Source: Litomosoides sigmodontis (lineage: Eukaryota > Nematoda > Chromadorea > Rhabditida > Onchocercidae). Taken from it: a stretch of 64,000 bases of DNA. Numbering within the stretch: position 1 is the first letter of the stretch; every line of letters starts with the position of its first letter. The notes beneath the pieces were generated by a model. That model was not told the DNA's origin. It saw only the letters and a program-made list of their open reading frames with translations, and made no database searches. The DNA lies in contig OY718805.1 in NCBI GenBank assembly GCA_963070105.1, positions 744,001 to 808,000 of the forward strand, given 5' to 3'. Shown here piece by piece: positions 1 through 12,624 of this stretch. A program made the translations under genes and the position numbers.

Positions 1-1094
1 TATCCAGCCCTTTCACATTATTTTGTTCCAGCAGACCTGTAATGTCTTAAGTCTTATTAACGTCTTAGCTGGAAATCAAAGTAGCCCTCTCTTTATCTTT
101 AAAAAAATTACAATAGGGTAGCAGTGGAGAATAGAGAGAAATTAGACTGACCTTTCAGAGCTAGTTCGAGATCTTGTCCTAAGTTTTCAAAATTTGACAC
201 CGATGAGGCGTCATCTGGTATCGGATGCTGCTTGATCCAATTTCCACATGCATATTCATAAAAGTCTTCGCATGGATCCATGCTTCCATTCATCGATGTT
301 AAAATCACCGATGCTGAATACGAGTAGGTAAGTAGTCAAGTCTTTGTGCAACGTACTTTCGGCAGGCAGTTTACGTGTTGCAAGTGAGAAGTGATTAAGT
401 GACTTCTCACGAACATGTCATTGTACACTCATATCGTAGCGAGATTTATCTAATATTTATTATAAGCGCACTTAATAAAATAAATGAAAGAAAAGAAAAT
501 TGGGTATGAATTTTAAAAACGATTGGAATTGAAAGAATCGAAAGCTAAAAAAATGAAATGACAAGGTTGTAACTGATAATTTCGAAAATTTCCTTTTACT
601 TTATCGAATTTATTTATAACATAAATCGATCGATGACGACATAGGTAGCAACTTACTTAAAATAATATTTTTGCGGAAATGAATGAGTAATATTGAAAAA
701 AATGTAATTAAGTTCAAAGCGAAATTTTACAAGTATATTAAATGAGAAGGTAAGGAAATCAACAAAGGAGAGAATGAATATGATAGTATTGCACTAATAC
801 CAATAAATAGTGTCGCAGTAACTAATAGTAATCAACAGTAATAATAGTTGTAGTAGCAATAATAATAGAAATTACTAATTAAGAAATTGCCATTTAAGCT
901 AAGTCTAATTTACCAGCTTTAATGCAGTGAGATGTTAGACATATTGCTGTTGTTTTTCTTATAAGTAAGTAGGCCAATGCGCAAGTTAAGCCGATAGAAA
1001 CAATTCCCAAAAATGCTAGGATGGCAATGAAAGGACGCGTAACGACACGTTTCCATATCGGTTTCTGCCGGATTCTTCGATCATCCACGTTCAT
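1..1094 (-). CDS. Neprilysin-like M13 zinc metallopeptidase, N-terminal part (runs off window)
   Basis: Type II membrane zinc endopeptidase of the neprilysin/ECE family (M13), which cleaves extracellular peptides at the cell surface. Three exons are visible, 1094-914, 313-152 and 36-1, and the phases join exactly. The first gives a short basic cytoplasmic tail, one membrane segment at about residues 21-45, then the conserved start of the ectodomain (ICLTSHCIKAA). Exon 2 carries the family signature around DPCEDFYEYACGNW. Exon 3 starts GLLEQNN and continues beyond position 1, so the HExxH catalytic site is not in this window. The ATG at 1094-1092 lies one base behind a TTTCAG acceptor with no exon seen upstream, which suits trans-splicing. 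Family assignment is secure; substrate unknown. Confidence 0.9.
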
Positions 1095-3470
1095 CCTGAA
1101 ATCCAATCAGTCAGTGTCATTCAACAGAAAAAGAGGAATTCTTAGAAATGAGTGTAAGTTCGGCAACATCCGTCTCAGACTTATTTGCACTTACATCACC
1201 AAATTAATAAAATTAGACTTGTGGTTAGAAAAAAGGAAAATACGACAACAAGGAGGACATCCCAGTGATAACACTAAAATGTCAAATGGAAAAAACTTAC
1301 TTATTTCATAAGTTAAGTCAATTTCAATCCTTTCTCTTTACGACCCATTTAGACCTCTCTTTTTGCTAATAAATAATTGCAATTATCTTTTTCTCCTAGC
1401 ACTTTCATCTTCTTTTTCGAATTTAGTAAATTCGGAAACGAACATGAACTGTGCCAGCGCTCCTCTCTCCTCCATCCATCATTTTCTTTTACAACTAATT
1501 AGTAAGAAAGTGAGGCTGTTGGATTGAAATTAATGGATCGAAGAAATGAGATAATCATCGAGAAAGATTTCTGGAATGGACCAACTCTCATATTTTTAAT
1601 TTACATTATTTATATTTCCGCATATTAGAGTCGGTAAAGGAGGAACGATAGGAAATAAGTAATTCTATTTTTAGCACATTGGATTAAACAATTATCATTT
1701 TTTATGTCCAACGAAATGCAGTTTTAAGTTATGCACTCAATGCTTGTCATAATGTATGATTAAACGTCATTGGCTGTAAACAAGTAGTCCAAATAATCAA
1801 ATTGCAATTAAAATTTGACTACTCCCCGCTCCTCTACTTCACTATTCAAATTTAATTAATTTTCGTCTAAAAAAATAATGCGAGAGTTCAGACGAGAGAA
1901 AGCAGCTCACTTTTTAATTCCGAAGAAATTCATCAAGCAGACAAACCCTTCACATTATGATAAATTATAATTTATAAAATTGTAGGAACAAATTTTGGGA
2001 AGAAAAAAGAGCTAAAAATAAAATTTCTACCATCCATCAGCAAAGAGTGGGAAATCTTTGGAATTTAAAAATGAAAAAGATGAAAAAGAGAGAGAGACAG
2101 CCCTCTCTCTCTCTTTCAACAATCACTGAAAATAAGAAATGATTTTAAGGCGGAACTAGTAAACCCCACCATATCACTAAATATTTTATTGAGCTTTTCC
2201 TCGTAAATACGAATGAAATTGAGGAAATTAAAAAAATTTTCTTGAGCTAACATTCACCCTCACTTCACCCTATCAGACGGAATACACGGTGGTTGGAAGC
2301 ATAATTGCGAGAGCTAATGCTGTGAGAGTAGGAGGAAGAAAATTTTGATACAAAACAAATCGCAAAGTATAATTTTAATTTCCACTTCGATGTTAGTCAA
2401 GAAATTTTGATTTGACGGCGGAACAATGAAAGGATAGGAGAAACGCCACAGCACCAACCTTTCAAGCTATTCTTCCTCCACAATTATTCGTCTGAATCGA
2501 TGGGATTAATCAACGATCGCTAACTCTTCCAGTTTCTCACTTTTTTTTTGTATGTCCAACTTTGTTGTGCAAATCACAGATAAATGTGCCAGTTGCTCAT
2601 TAGTGGTAATTCAGTTGAAATACTAGCATCCGAAATTTAAATTTCAAATTAGCCGTTCAATCATAAATAAACGTATTATTTGCCTTTTCCTTCCATTACA
2701 GCTAACCAATTGAATTTTAGCATTTGATCGTTCCTCTCCTTCAATCTTTCATTAAATTTTCCTTTCTTTAAATCTAAAATTAGTCATTGATTAGTACTGT
2801 TTTATAACTGAATTTAAACGAGTTAATTTATCTTTGCTCATTCAATACAAATAAATCAATTCGCAATTTATTAAAAATTAATGAGCTCAAATTTACTTGT
2901 GACATTCATATATACGTATGTGTATGTGTGTACGTGTATGGATAGATGGGTACGTGAGTGCACGAGCGTATAAATGTCAGCTAAAGTTGCAATGACAAGG
3001 AAATAATTATTTTCCTTTTTCATTCTGTTTTAGAAATTGTCGATGAAATGTTATCGCAAAATTCATCTTTTTGAACATTTGAAATTCTGAATTTTCAATT
3101 ATTCGGAGCCGATAAAGTAAGGAAAAAGCAACAAAAGAACATTTCATTATGCACACTACGCTTTACTTCACATATCCAAACATTCTTTTAAACGTTTAAC
3201 GTTAAATTTCAACTAATTATTACACATAAACAGCGGTAATTTAAAACATAAGAAGCAAGCGCAACAAGCCGAATGGAATGGAAATTAAAAAAAAAATTTA
3301 AATGCCGATATTTCTTATTTCAAAAATAGCAGAAAGAATCTGAACAAAAAACGTATCCTTACGCAACGTCTAGAATATCAGATCAAAGGCGCTAATATTA
3401 AAACACTTAGAAAAGGACAGAGTGATATAGTTAGCAAGAAGTCATAAATTCCAAGTAAAAAGTAATTGTG
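1095..3470. other. Intergenic, no gene seen
   Basis: A+T-rich sequence upstream of the M13 peptidase. I found no open frame resembling a known protein. It should contain the peptidase promoter, but no element is recognisable. Confidence 0.5.
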
Positions 3471-3479
3471 TGAGGAATT

Positions 3480-3573
3480 GTGTGTGCCTGTCTGTCTGTC
3501 CGTCTGTCTGTCTGTGTGCATGCATGTGTGTGCGTGTGTGTGTGTGCGTGTGTGTGTGTGTGCGTGTGTGTGT
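3480..3573. repeat. CTGT/TG microsatellite
   Basis: A run of CTGT units passes into interrupted (TG)n with CG interruptions. The short open frames on both strands here encode only Thr-His or Cys-Val repeats and are artefacts of the repeat. Confidence 0.9.
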
Positions 3574-5399
3574 AATACGATCAAGGATTAAGTTTTTTTT
3601 TCTTTTTTCTAATTTTCCTTCGATGCTTACTCGATTATCCGTGTTTAACCCTTCCCCTCCTTCTCCCTCCTCCCCTCTCTGTCTCTGTTTGTGTGTGTTG
3701 TTATGACTTTGAGTGATTTGAAAACGTTCTAGAGATGATTGAAGAGTTGAGATTTTCACGCTAATGAGGTGGAGGAGTAGCGGCAGCTATTGATTGATGG
3801 AATTGATGGATTGTATTCGTTCTGTTGTGACATAAAAAGATCGGTTTACAATTTCATCGATGAAATTTCCCGGCTTAGCATAGCAGTCAATGAGTGCTGC
3901 GTGGCGGAGGGAGAGAGGTGGGAGGTGCTGATGGAATGAAATTTTAAAAGTTGACAAGAGGAGAGAAGTTTCATTCCGCACAATTAAATTCATTTGAGAC
4001 AAAATGGAAGAAAAGAGAAAGCCCTAAGTAATTGCTGCCTGAAGCATCCAACGACGCGACGAGACAGTGCGATGCTAATTTCCAGGGGAATAGAAACAAT
4101 TTGCTCATTTACTGGCAAATTAATACAAATTGAATATAATTTTTCGTTGCAAGCGAAAAATCCAATTTAAAATTAGCCAGCCAACGGCCACCGAATGAGA
4201 GAGCGAGGAATCTGCGAATTTCACAACAAATCCAGCAAATTCCTCTTTTTTGAAAATTAAATGACTTTTCATCGTCCATTTTTCACTACGAAGTGGTGAA
4301 GAAGCTTTCGCACAAATTCAAATGTGTTTATGCGAAAGTTAATTTTAGAAAGAGTGTTCTGCAATTTCTCGCTTCCTCTCTCCCTCTTTCTAATATGAAT
4401 GCAAATTTCGATTAGTTGTTAGGACCACTCATGCTGAAACTTATTCCTCGCTGCGTTCACTTTCAGTTTCGGTAAAAGCTAGAAGGCTAGCACCGTAAAA
4501 AACTCAATGAAAGTTGGTCACTTTTGGTTTAAATTAACGGCTGATTTGATGAAATTAGGATGGTATTGTCGAAGTGACAACAAGTGTTTTGTAATCATTT
4601 AACTCATGCTAAATGCTTACAAAGAATTCCCCAAAGGGTACTGTAGCAATTTCATACTGTAACCTGTTCACTCGTTGGCATTTTCATCGCTACAAACTGA
4701 AATTGCTGCGTAACAGTTTGTTACTATGTCACATTGTATGAAAAGTATTGGAATGAATTATGTTTGTTTTTGAAGCGAGAAAAAAATGAAAAGTTTGGAA
4801 AAGCAATAAATATTTGAAAGACGAATTTTGACAAAAAATTAATTAAAACTGATGAATAATTTAACATTTATTATTGTAGTTAACGTTTGCGTGAGAAGGG
4901 TAGAATTCGTAAGTGAATGTTTTGTGCAACAATTGCTCTCCAAGGTTTATCAGTTCTCGTTTAAGCTAATAGTAGTAGTTTGTCTCTTAAATTGAGTTTC
5001 TATAACAACACTTTTCTTCCTTCGTAATGCCCCCACTTTCCGCTTCAATTCATTTTTCACGTCACACTGGCGTGATAATTTTCGCTGCAGCAAATGTCAC
5101 TCTTACGTAAGTGTACTTTTTGTTACGTAAGTAGTAATTGTGATGCACGATAACGTTGCAGTTGAGAGAAATGAACCTTTTATTTTCGATAAATCAACAT
5201 AACTGTTAAAACTTTGGATTAAATGAATTTTTTTTGCCTAATTGAATGCAGTGTGACAAGACTGTTGATCAACACGTCAACATGTATTTATTTAATTAAT
5301 TAAATTATTCAAATTATGATGTTTGCGTCAGTTGTGGGATGCTCACGTAAAAAAATCAATAATTTTGTTTCTATGATTGCAATTATGACATAGGCATAT

Positions 5400-5698
5400 T
5401 TTAATCAGTTCTTGATATGATAATCATCATGATTAATTTCATGATCAGCTCCTTCACTGCCACCATTAATTCTCCGATCGATATCCCAATTATCATCTTT
5501 GCAAAATGCTTAATTCTATTTCTACTTCTGCTGATCCAAATATTCGGTGCGCTTCGAATTTTACATTTTGCCTACGCTTGTCAAATTTCCTTTCAAACAT
5601 TCGCTTCAAATTTAAAAGACATTCAGCAATTAATTGCGAATGCTAAAAAGAGGAAACACACGAAAGCTTTAATCAGTTCTTGACGTGATAATCATCAT
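5400..5698 (+). repeat. 31-bp direct repeat pair, 268 bp apart
   Basis: TTTAATCAGTTCTTGA, then TA or CG, then TGATAATCATCAT occurs at 5400-5430 and again at 5668-5698 in the same orientation with two mismatches. An 88-codon open frame of hydrophobic composition lies between the copies but resembles nothing I know. Confidence 0.75.
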
Positions 5699-6432
5699 AT
5701 CAGGAAAATCAAATGATTTTCAGATTTATCGTTATGTACACACACAAAGCGAAGTAATTTTTAGGCACAGCTTGAAACGAAAACGAAGAAATAGCAGAGA
5801 AACCGAAAATTCTTGTAGTAAGCAGTTTCTTCATTTCTAATTAAAATTTGAATAAAATTAAGCAATTGTTTAAAAGTGAAATACAGTATATGTCTGGCAA
5901 CAAATTAATGGGACTAATGACGAAATTAAGCAACGAATTACTGAAAGGGACCGAAATAGCCAGCGTTGTTGCATTAAACAAACTTGTCTAACTAAGGCTC
6001 AAATCGGATATGTCTGAAAGACAAAGATGTCGCTGCATAATTTCAATTTTAAAATTTCATAAACATTTCCAAATATAATTACTGATACCAATTTAGTTAG
6101 AAATGAATAATTTAGGCAAAAGGGAAGTTAAAGAAAAAAATTTTCTTCGAATTGAAAAGAGCTTAATAGTCGCCTAAAAATTTAAAGATTCAAGCAAGGA
6201 AATCCAAAATTGCATTTCAGACGAATGGCTATAATTTTCCTTCCTTCATGTCAAGAAAACTGATGCGCTGTAGCAGTCAGAGAATGGAAGAAATTGAAAA
6301 ATATAACGAACACTAGTTGTAATCCTGAATAAAGTGAAGCACAAGAAGTGAACAGAGATAATAATAATCAGTAGCTGATAAAGAACTTTCTTCCCGTTCA
6401 CTTTTATATACAAATACTTACCGTGTCGCTGT

Positions 6433-6503
6433 CATCTGCAATATGCGCAAGAGGCATCTGCAATATGCCTAAAAAGTTGCAATATGCAATATGCCTAAAA
6501 ATT
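6433..6503. repeat. Short tandem/direct repeat cluster
   Basis: CATCTGCAATATGC occurs at 6433 and 6455. GCAATATGC then recurs overlapping itself near 6479, and AATATGCCTAAAAA appears twice. It is a small local expansion in otherwise unique sequence. Confidence 0.7.
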
Positions 6504-6870
6504 AAAATTTTGAATTTAAATTTCCGCGGTGGACATGGAAGGAAGAAGTATTTTAGAGTATGCAGAGTTAGATATGAAAAGCGATTGATAATTACGTAAA
6601 AAGCGAAGGAAAGAAAGGGAAGAAAAACTAAAATTGAGGGGAAGAGAGAGAGAGAGAGAGTGAGGGAGAAGGAAAGGAGGAATGATAATGAAGAAGAGGA
6701 ATTGGATGGAATGAAGCAAAGCGAAGTGAAATGAAATGATGTGGAAGGTAACTAATGGGCCTTTTCGTCATCTCCTTTCTTCCTCCGTCTTCCTCCACCT
6801 CTCCCTTCATTCCCCGTCCCGTTCCTTTGCTTCTTCAGTTAGTTCCTGAAGTTGATAATGACTGCTCAAA

Positions 6871-9800
6871 TTATGGATGATAGCCGATGAATGAATCCAA
6901 ATCGAATTGGACGGATCGTCGGAGCAGAATTTTTCGAAGTGTACGTCTGAAGCTGACACCGAAGAAGAGATAGCAGAAGAAATTTCCGGTACAATTGATG
7001 ACAACCAGTAAATTGGACATATCAACCAAATATACCAGGACATGGTAAATCTGCAATGACACTCCTTTAAAAATTCCAATTTTGACAAAAAATGAGGCAA
7101 AAATTATCACGGAGGCGTATATTGATTGAATTTTTGAATTCTTTTGGCGGAATGGATGAAATAAATTCACTCTTCCACTGCTTAATTTTTCACAAATAAA
7201 CTTTTCCAGCTTATACCTTTTCAGCGAAAACCATTTCAATGAAATTAACCAAGAGGGCGGCCGAATTACAAGTGATAAACATGAAGACGACCAGTATGAG
7301 ACTCATTGTGTCGGAGTCATCTGAAATTAATTCAAACTTAAAGGTAATAAATAGCCAATCAAAATGATCAGTGATACGTTTTCCTAAATCTCAGAAAATT
7401 GAAAGTAATTCATTGAAAATTGAAATTCACAAATTCTCTAGCAATAATTCGTATTTTTGCTGCTTTTTGTCACATTTCCACCGTTGCACATTTATCAATG
7501 CTTCAGTACTCCAAAGAATTATTATTACTAATTATTCATTATTATTATTAATTATTATTATTATATTTATTGCTGCTACTCATATCAAGTTGCAGAAAAT
7601 GAAATTTCAAAATTTAGAAATAATTTACCCGAAGTGCCATTTTTAAGCACAGCTCGCACAACCAGTGCGTTGAGAACAATAATAACTAGAAGTGGTCCGA
7701 CGGCCATAAATATCGTATACATGTAGGTATAATACAATCGATAATACGATGCATTGTTTCGAAGTTCTCAAAATTAATTATCAGTTGGAAGGTCAAAATT
7801 TTGTTTCTAAGAAGAAAGCATTACTAACAATCCTTTTGCGGAAAAGTCGCACTTAAATTACTTGTGTAACAATTACTGTTGCAAAAAAAAAAACGATTTC
7901 TGACACATTTCAACATTCAAAGATAAACTTAATGAATTTTACGAGTTTCGCTCAATTTAATTGTTCAAAATTGACTGACAAAAATTATCATACCAGTGGG
8001 ACACACTTGCACTGATAGCGTGTTATTCCGTATCTCATCGATACAATCAACTGCTGTTAGTTCAAAAAAATGTGGTACATTGTATAGCGAGGATATGATT
8101 GCAATTGATAGCACTGATAACCGAGCGAATCTGAATATCCTTTGATCATGGCAACTAACGATGAGGCATAGCAGTATTGATTGATTTCACTCCTATTGAT
8201 AACGCTTTTCTTTTAAGTGAATGAGACGTGCGCATTGCGACGCCCTGAATATCATTAATTGGTCACTTAAATGCCGTGAATTTCAACGCCTCATGCAAAT
8301 CTAATTATTCCTCCGTTGAGTTGGAAGTTTTCTCGGCTTTCATGCTGTCACCGATTTCATCGATAAATAACTGAATTGATGAAGGCGGAAATTAATATGC
8401 TTGATCATGCACTGAACAAAGGAGTGAATGTCTGAGGCTTTTTGATTAAAACTAAAAAACTGTTGTAGAAATTAAGGGCAAAAATGCAAAGGAAATGAGA
8501 AATCCTCAGGAAGCGACTCAGTAGGGAAAGAAGAGCACGAGACATACTACGAAATAAATCTAATTCACTCCATGAAAACGAAAATAATATGGCATTTTGC
8601 TAGAAATTTATTTAAAATGGAATATTTCAACTAAACGCTCTCAATTTTCTTCATCGTTTTTTGTCAGGAAAAACCGCTATATGCAAGAATTTCACTTTTC
8701 TCACAAATTTTTAGGGGAAAGAGCGAAGAGAGGAAGAGAGAAGGAAGAGAAACGGAGAAAAGAGAAGAAAAAGGAGAGGGAAATGCAATAAATACAATTT
8801 GAATAACACAATTTTTGTGAAAATTTAATTTAGCAACGCTATTTCAGTGCTTCTGGGATGCATGGAAAATAGCTTGTGGTACGAAAATTCTCTTCATTCT
8901 CGAAAGACAGCGTGAATAATAGCTTCGAATAAAAGAAAAAATATCGGAATTGGTTGTTTGTTGCAAACCAGTGATTTGAGTTCAACTGCATGCCATTTCA
9001 GGTCTGTGCTCGAAGGGTCTCAGTTCAAAAATTATCAGCTCATCGGTGACCTATCACTTTCATCGTGGCAAATGAATGGTAGTAGCAACTCATTTGTTAT
9101 TTATGGCTTAAGAGAAGGAAGGAAATCATTTCTCTTTGAAATTACGTCTTGCCAGAAAATGAAGGATCTCAATTTCCAAAACTTAAGCTGATTGAATCAA
9201 TTTTATTAGCCTCCCAAGATTCAAATCATATCAAAGAAGTTAAATGGTAAAAAAGAGAAGAAGCAAAAGTTTTATCCGACGCTACACGATGTTTAATTAC
9301 TTTAAGTTAAATTTTCGTTTCCTACTGCCTCCTATAAATAAATGTTTAAATGCATTGCGTCATTGTAACAAGGAATTTCAAAATTTCGGTACATCCATAA
9401 CTGTACTTCGGGGTGCAAATTTTGTCTTTAATATTTGCTGATAAGACAATTCGAGCAAAAAAATCGGCAACTGCGGCGACACAGAAGTACACGGAAGTGG
9501 TTTGGAGGATCGTACTGATCGGGAAGACGAACTCCGCGCTTCTACCATAAGCAGTGGCCAAAACTGCAAACAACATGGCTATTGCTGTTGCATTCAACTC
9601 TTTTAAATTTACATTTTAACTTCCAATCTCAACGATTTCTTTAAAATTTGAAAAAAAAGCGGATGAGAGGAAGTTGTAGAAAAACGAAATTAATTAATTA
9701 ACGCAATTTTGAAATTCGAAACTTCGCATTAAAGTATTACTGCAGTACTCGATGTTTGAAAGCAATTTCATACCACTTCCAGGTTAAGGAAACCTTCAGC

Positions 9801-10353
9801 AGTTACCACATTCGTGTACCCGAAATCCGTACCTGCTGGTCCATGATGCCTCCAGGCTTCTAAACCATAAAGAATGATCGCCGTCCATATCATGCAAAAA
9901 TCACTTAGTGCTAGAGCAGCCAAATAAATGTTTGTCGAATGACTTCGCTGTTCGACATTCCCGTAAACAGCCATCACCAAAAAATTCCCAACAATTCCGA
10001 TCAGACCGATTATCGGTAATATCACACCTGACACCACCAAATTATAATTCTGAAATATTCAAATCTATCATTGCATTCTATTTCACAAACCGATCGATAC
10101 TCATCCCAAATAACATCTACATAATTTTATTTTAAAGAGAAACATGAAAAATTAATGGGAAAAAAGTATTGGGATGTGGCTGAGAAGGGAAAATGGGAAA
10201 TTCATTTACAACCGATGAATTTTTCACTTTTAGAAAATTAGATAGAATGAATTGATCGATTAAAATAGTGAAATTTCAACTTACAATATATTGTGAGTCG
10301 GACGACCCCAAACAAATGCTACACGACGGTAGCTGTTTATCGCTGTTTTTCAT
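6871..10353 (-). CDS. Rhodopsin-family GPCR, FMRFamide/neuropeptide-receptor-like
   Basis: Seven exons (10353-10285, 10049-9774, 9597-9407, 8130-7994, 7766-7629, 7320-7217, 7050-6871) give a 364-residue receptor with all seven membrane helices. TM1 has GLIGIVGNFLV, TM2 has LAALALSDF, TM3 has LQTTSVYFCVAAVADFF, TM4/ECL2 has SSLYNVPHFFE, TM6 has LVVFMFITCNSAALLVNF and TM7 has YLVDMSNLLVVINC. This pattern is that of invertebrate FMRFamide-type peptide receptors coupling to G proteins at the plasma membrane. The usual DRY after TM3 reads DFF here (D near residue 160), and NPxxY is not conserved. The start at 10353 is the last in-frame ATG. The exon 3 acceptor (AAAAGAG) is weak, so residues around 113-130 may be wrong. 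The large 1.27-kb intron (9406-8131) contains a purine-rich tract at 8715-8785. Ligand unknown. Confidence 0.85.
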
Positions 10354-12214
10354 ACTTCCTCGTACATTCACCCCTTTCACTGATGTGTTGCATGTGAAAA
10401 TTAAAGCTTTAAAACTTTTGCGGCTATCTTTGTTGAGCCTAGACGTGCTGAGTCCATGTGTTGCCGAATCAAAAATTCAACCTGTTGAAATAATGAAATA
10501 ATTTCTTTTTCCTACTTATTAATTTAGCGGTATGTCCAAAATTTTGAGAGAAAACGTCATTAACTGAATATGGAGACAGAGAAATGAAAATTGTTATAAA
10601 AGGATCATAAATTAATTTATGGAATAGAAAAGGGAGGATTAAAGTTGTAAAGAATATCCCAAAAAGAAATTAAAATTTATTTCGAAATTGAAGAACATGT
10701 TGAAATTTAAATGATAGAGTTGTAATTTTCGTTCACTGACTGATATTTAAATAAAAAGTTGGCTGGCTATCATAGGAAATGATTGAACTGAAGAAGATCC
10801 TCCCTTTTCTATCCCATAAATTTAGCTTTTTCGGCCCAACCCTTTCGTCGGGTGAAATTAAAATTATTTCCGTTGGCTACTGTACTACATGAATTATTTC
10901 ACATTTATAACGTAACAACGGCGTTTAAACGTAGAACTGTTGTTCAATTTTAGATCATTCATTCTTCAAAAATATTTTTCACCGTTGAACGCTTATGAAA
11001 TTATAAAAATATTGAAATTACAATTACGACATTTTTTTCTTTTATTCCTTACTTTCATCTATTATAATAATTCACTTTTTTTCCCTTTTTCTCTCTCGCT
11101 ACCTCCCAGATATTTATTAAATGCGAAATAATGCGGTAAATTAAACACAATTTTGCTAAATTTTTTTGATTAATTTTTTACTTGTGCATAAATAATTTAA
11201 TTGTATTCAAATATCTTCCCAATACATTTTAAATGATGATGAATCCAGCGGTTATTTGCATTTATGCAAATGCAAATAATTTTCTAGTTGTAGAAATTAA
11301 TTTTCATTTTGTTTTTGACGAATATAATTATTGTTGTTGTAAGTCGCTCCCTCCTCTCGCCGCTCCTTTGAAACAATATGTCTTCGCCGAATTCAATTTT
11401 TCCTTTTTAGCAAAGAACTTTTTTACGTAAATGAATAAGAGTTGAATTAGCAAGATTAATTAGCAAATCTGCAAAATTATTTAATTTACGAATAAAAACA
11501 TCGAAAGAAATAGAGGCAGATTGAAAGGAAAGAAAAATATTAAAGACATTTATACTTAAGACGAAGTACTTGAAATTTGGTATGAAGTAAATCTAGCAAA
11601 TTTCAATTGCTGTAAAACTCCTCGATGTAAGAGCACTCGCAGTTTTTCCAATTTTAATAAGCAGCAGCAGAATAGAGTTTGACGAAAAGATTTTAAACTT
11701 CGATATCAAAGAAAATTAACTGAATACTTACACATATAGTGAATCATATCGCACAACGGTCTATCGTTTGGTTTTACTCGTAAAAATAACTTAAAATTTG
11801 AAATTCAATCTGATAAGAAATAGCGAAAAGTCAATTGTTCGATTTCGTTCTCTTAAAAATTACACTAAAGCGAAAGTGGAAAAAGCATTGAGCGTTGAGA
11901 CATTTGGCTAACTTCCACATCAACACTGAAGTGACTGAAAGGCAAAAAACCAATTCGAACATTAATTAATTGCTTCCAAGTTCAATATATACATATTGTT
12001 CGCACCATCTAGTAAGAGTTTTGTTAGTATTAGTTGAAAAATTGAATTGTCAAAATTAAAAATAAAATAAAATGGGAAAAAAAATTGGTAGGATTCATTC
12101 CTTAATGTACTTAAAGGTTTCAAAAATTCCTCCGTTTTTGATTTTGTTTCTTTAATTATTGTCTTTATATTAGTAAGAAGATAACGATTATTTAATTACT
12201 TTTTTTTGTTACTT
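10354..12214. other. Intergenic, no gene seen
   Basis: A+T-rich sequence upstream of the GPCR. I saw no recognisable coding block, RNA gene or repeat. Confidence 0.5.
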
Positions 12215-12624
12215 AAAAATAAAAATAAAAATAAAAATAAAATAAAATAAAATAAAATAAAATAAAATAAAATAAAATAAAATAAAATAAAATAAAATAA
12301 AATAAAATAAAATAAAATAAAATAAAATAAAATAAAATGAAATAAAATAAAATAAAATGAAATGAAATGAAATGAAATGAAATGAAATGAAATGAAATGA
12401 AATGAAATGAAATGAAATGAAATGAAATGAAATGAAATGAAATGAAATGAAATGAAATGAAATGAAATGAAATGAAATGAAATGAAATGAAATGAAATGA
12501 AATGAAATGAAATGAAATGAAATGAAATGAAATGAAATGAAATGAAATGAAATGAAATGAAATGAAATAAAATTAAATTAAATTAAATTAAATTAAATTA
12601 AATTAAATTAAATTAAAATTAAAT
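12215..12624. repeat. Graded pentanucleotide array: AAAAAT, AAAAT, AAATG, AAATT
   Basis: About 400 bp of uninterrupted short tandem repeat in four blocks that follow one another. There are a few AAAAAT units (12215-12239), then (AAAAT)n to about 12356 with single AAATG units appearing at 12339 and 12359. A pure (AAATG)n block of roughly 42 copies runs to about 12565, followed by (AAATT)n to about 12618. Each block differs from its neighbour by one base. Confidence 0.95.

Larger units (their letters stand above)
3600..6870. other. Intergenic with short repeats
   Basis: No convincing gene. It holds a pair of about 31-bp direct repeats (5400-5430 and 5668-5698), a small cluster of CATCTGCAATATGC-type repeats (6433-6503), and a purine-rich tract with (GA)n (about 6600-6720) just downstream of the GPCR stop codon. 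Confidence 0.5.

Noticed and set aside
3378..3759. His-Thr and Cys-Val repeat frames on both strands
   Set aside because: Translations of the TG microsatellite.
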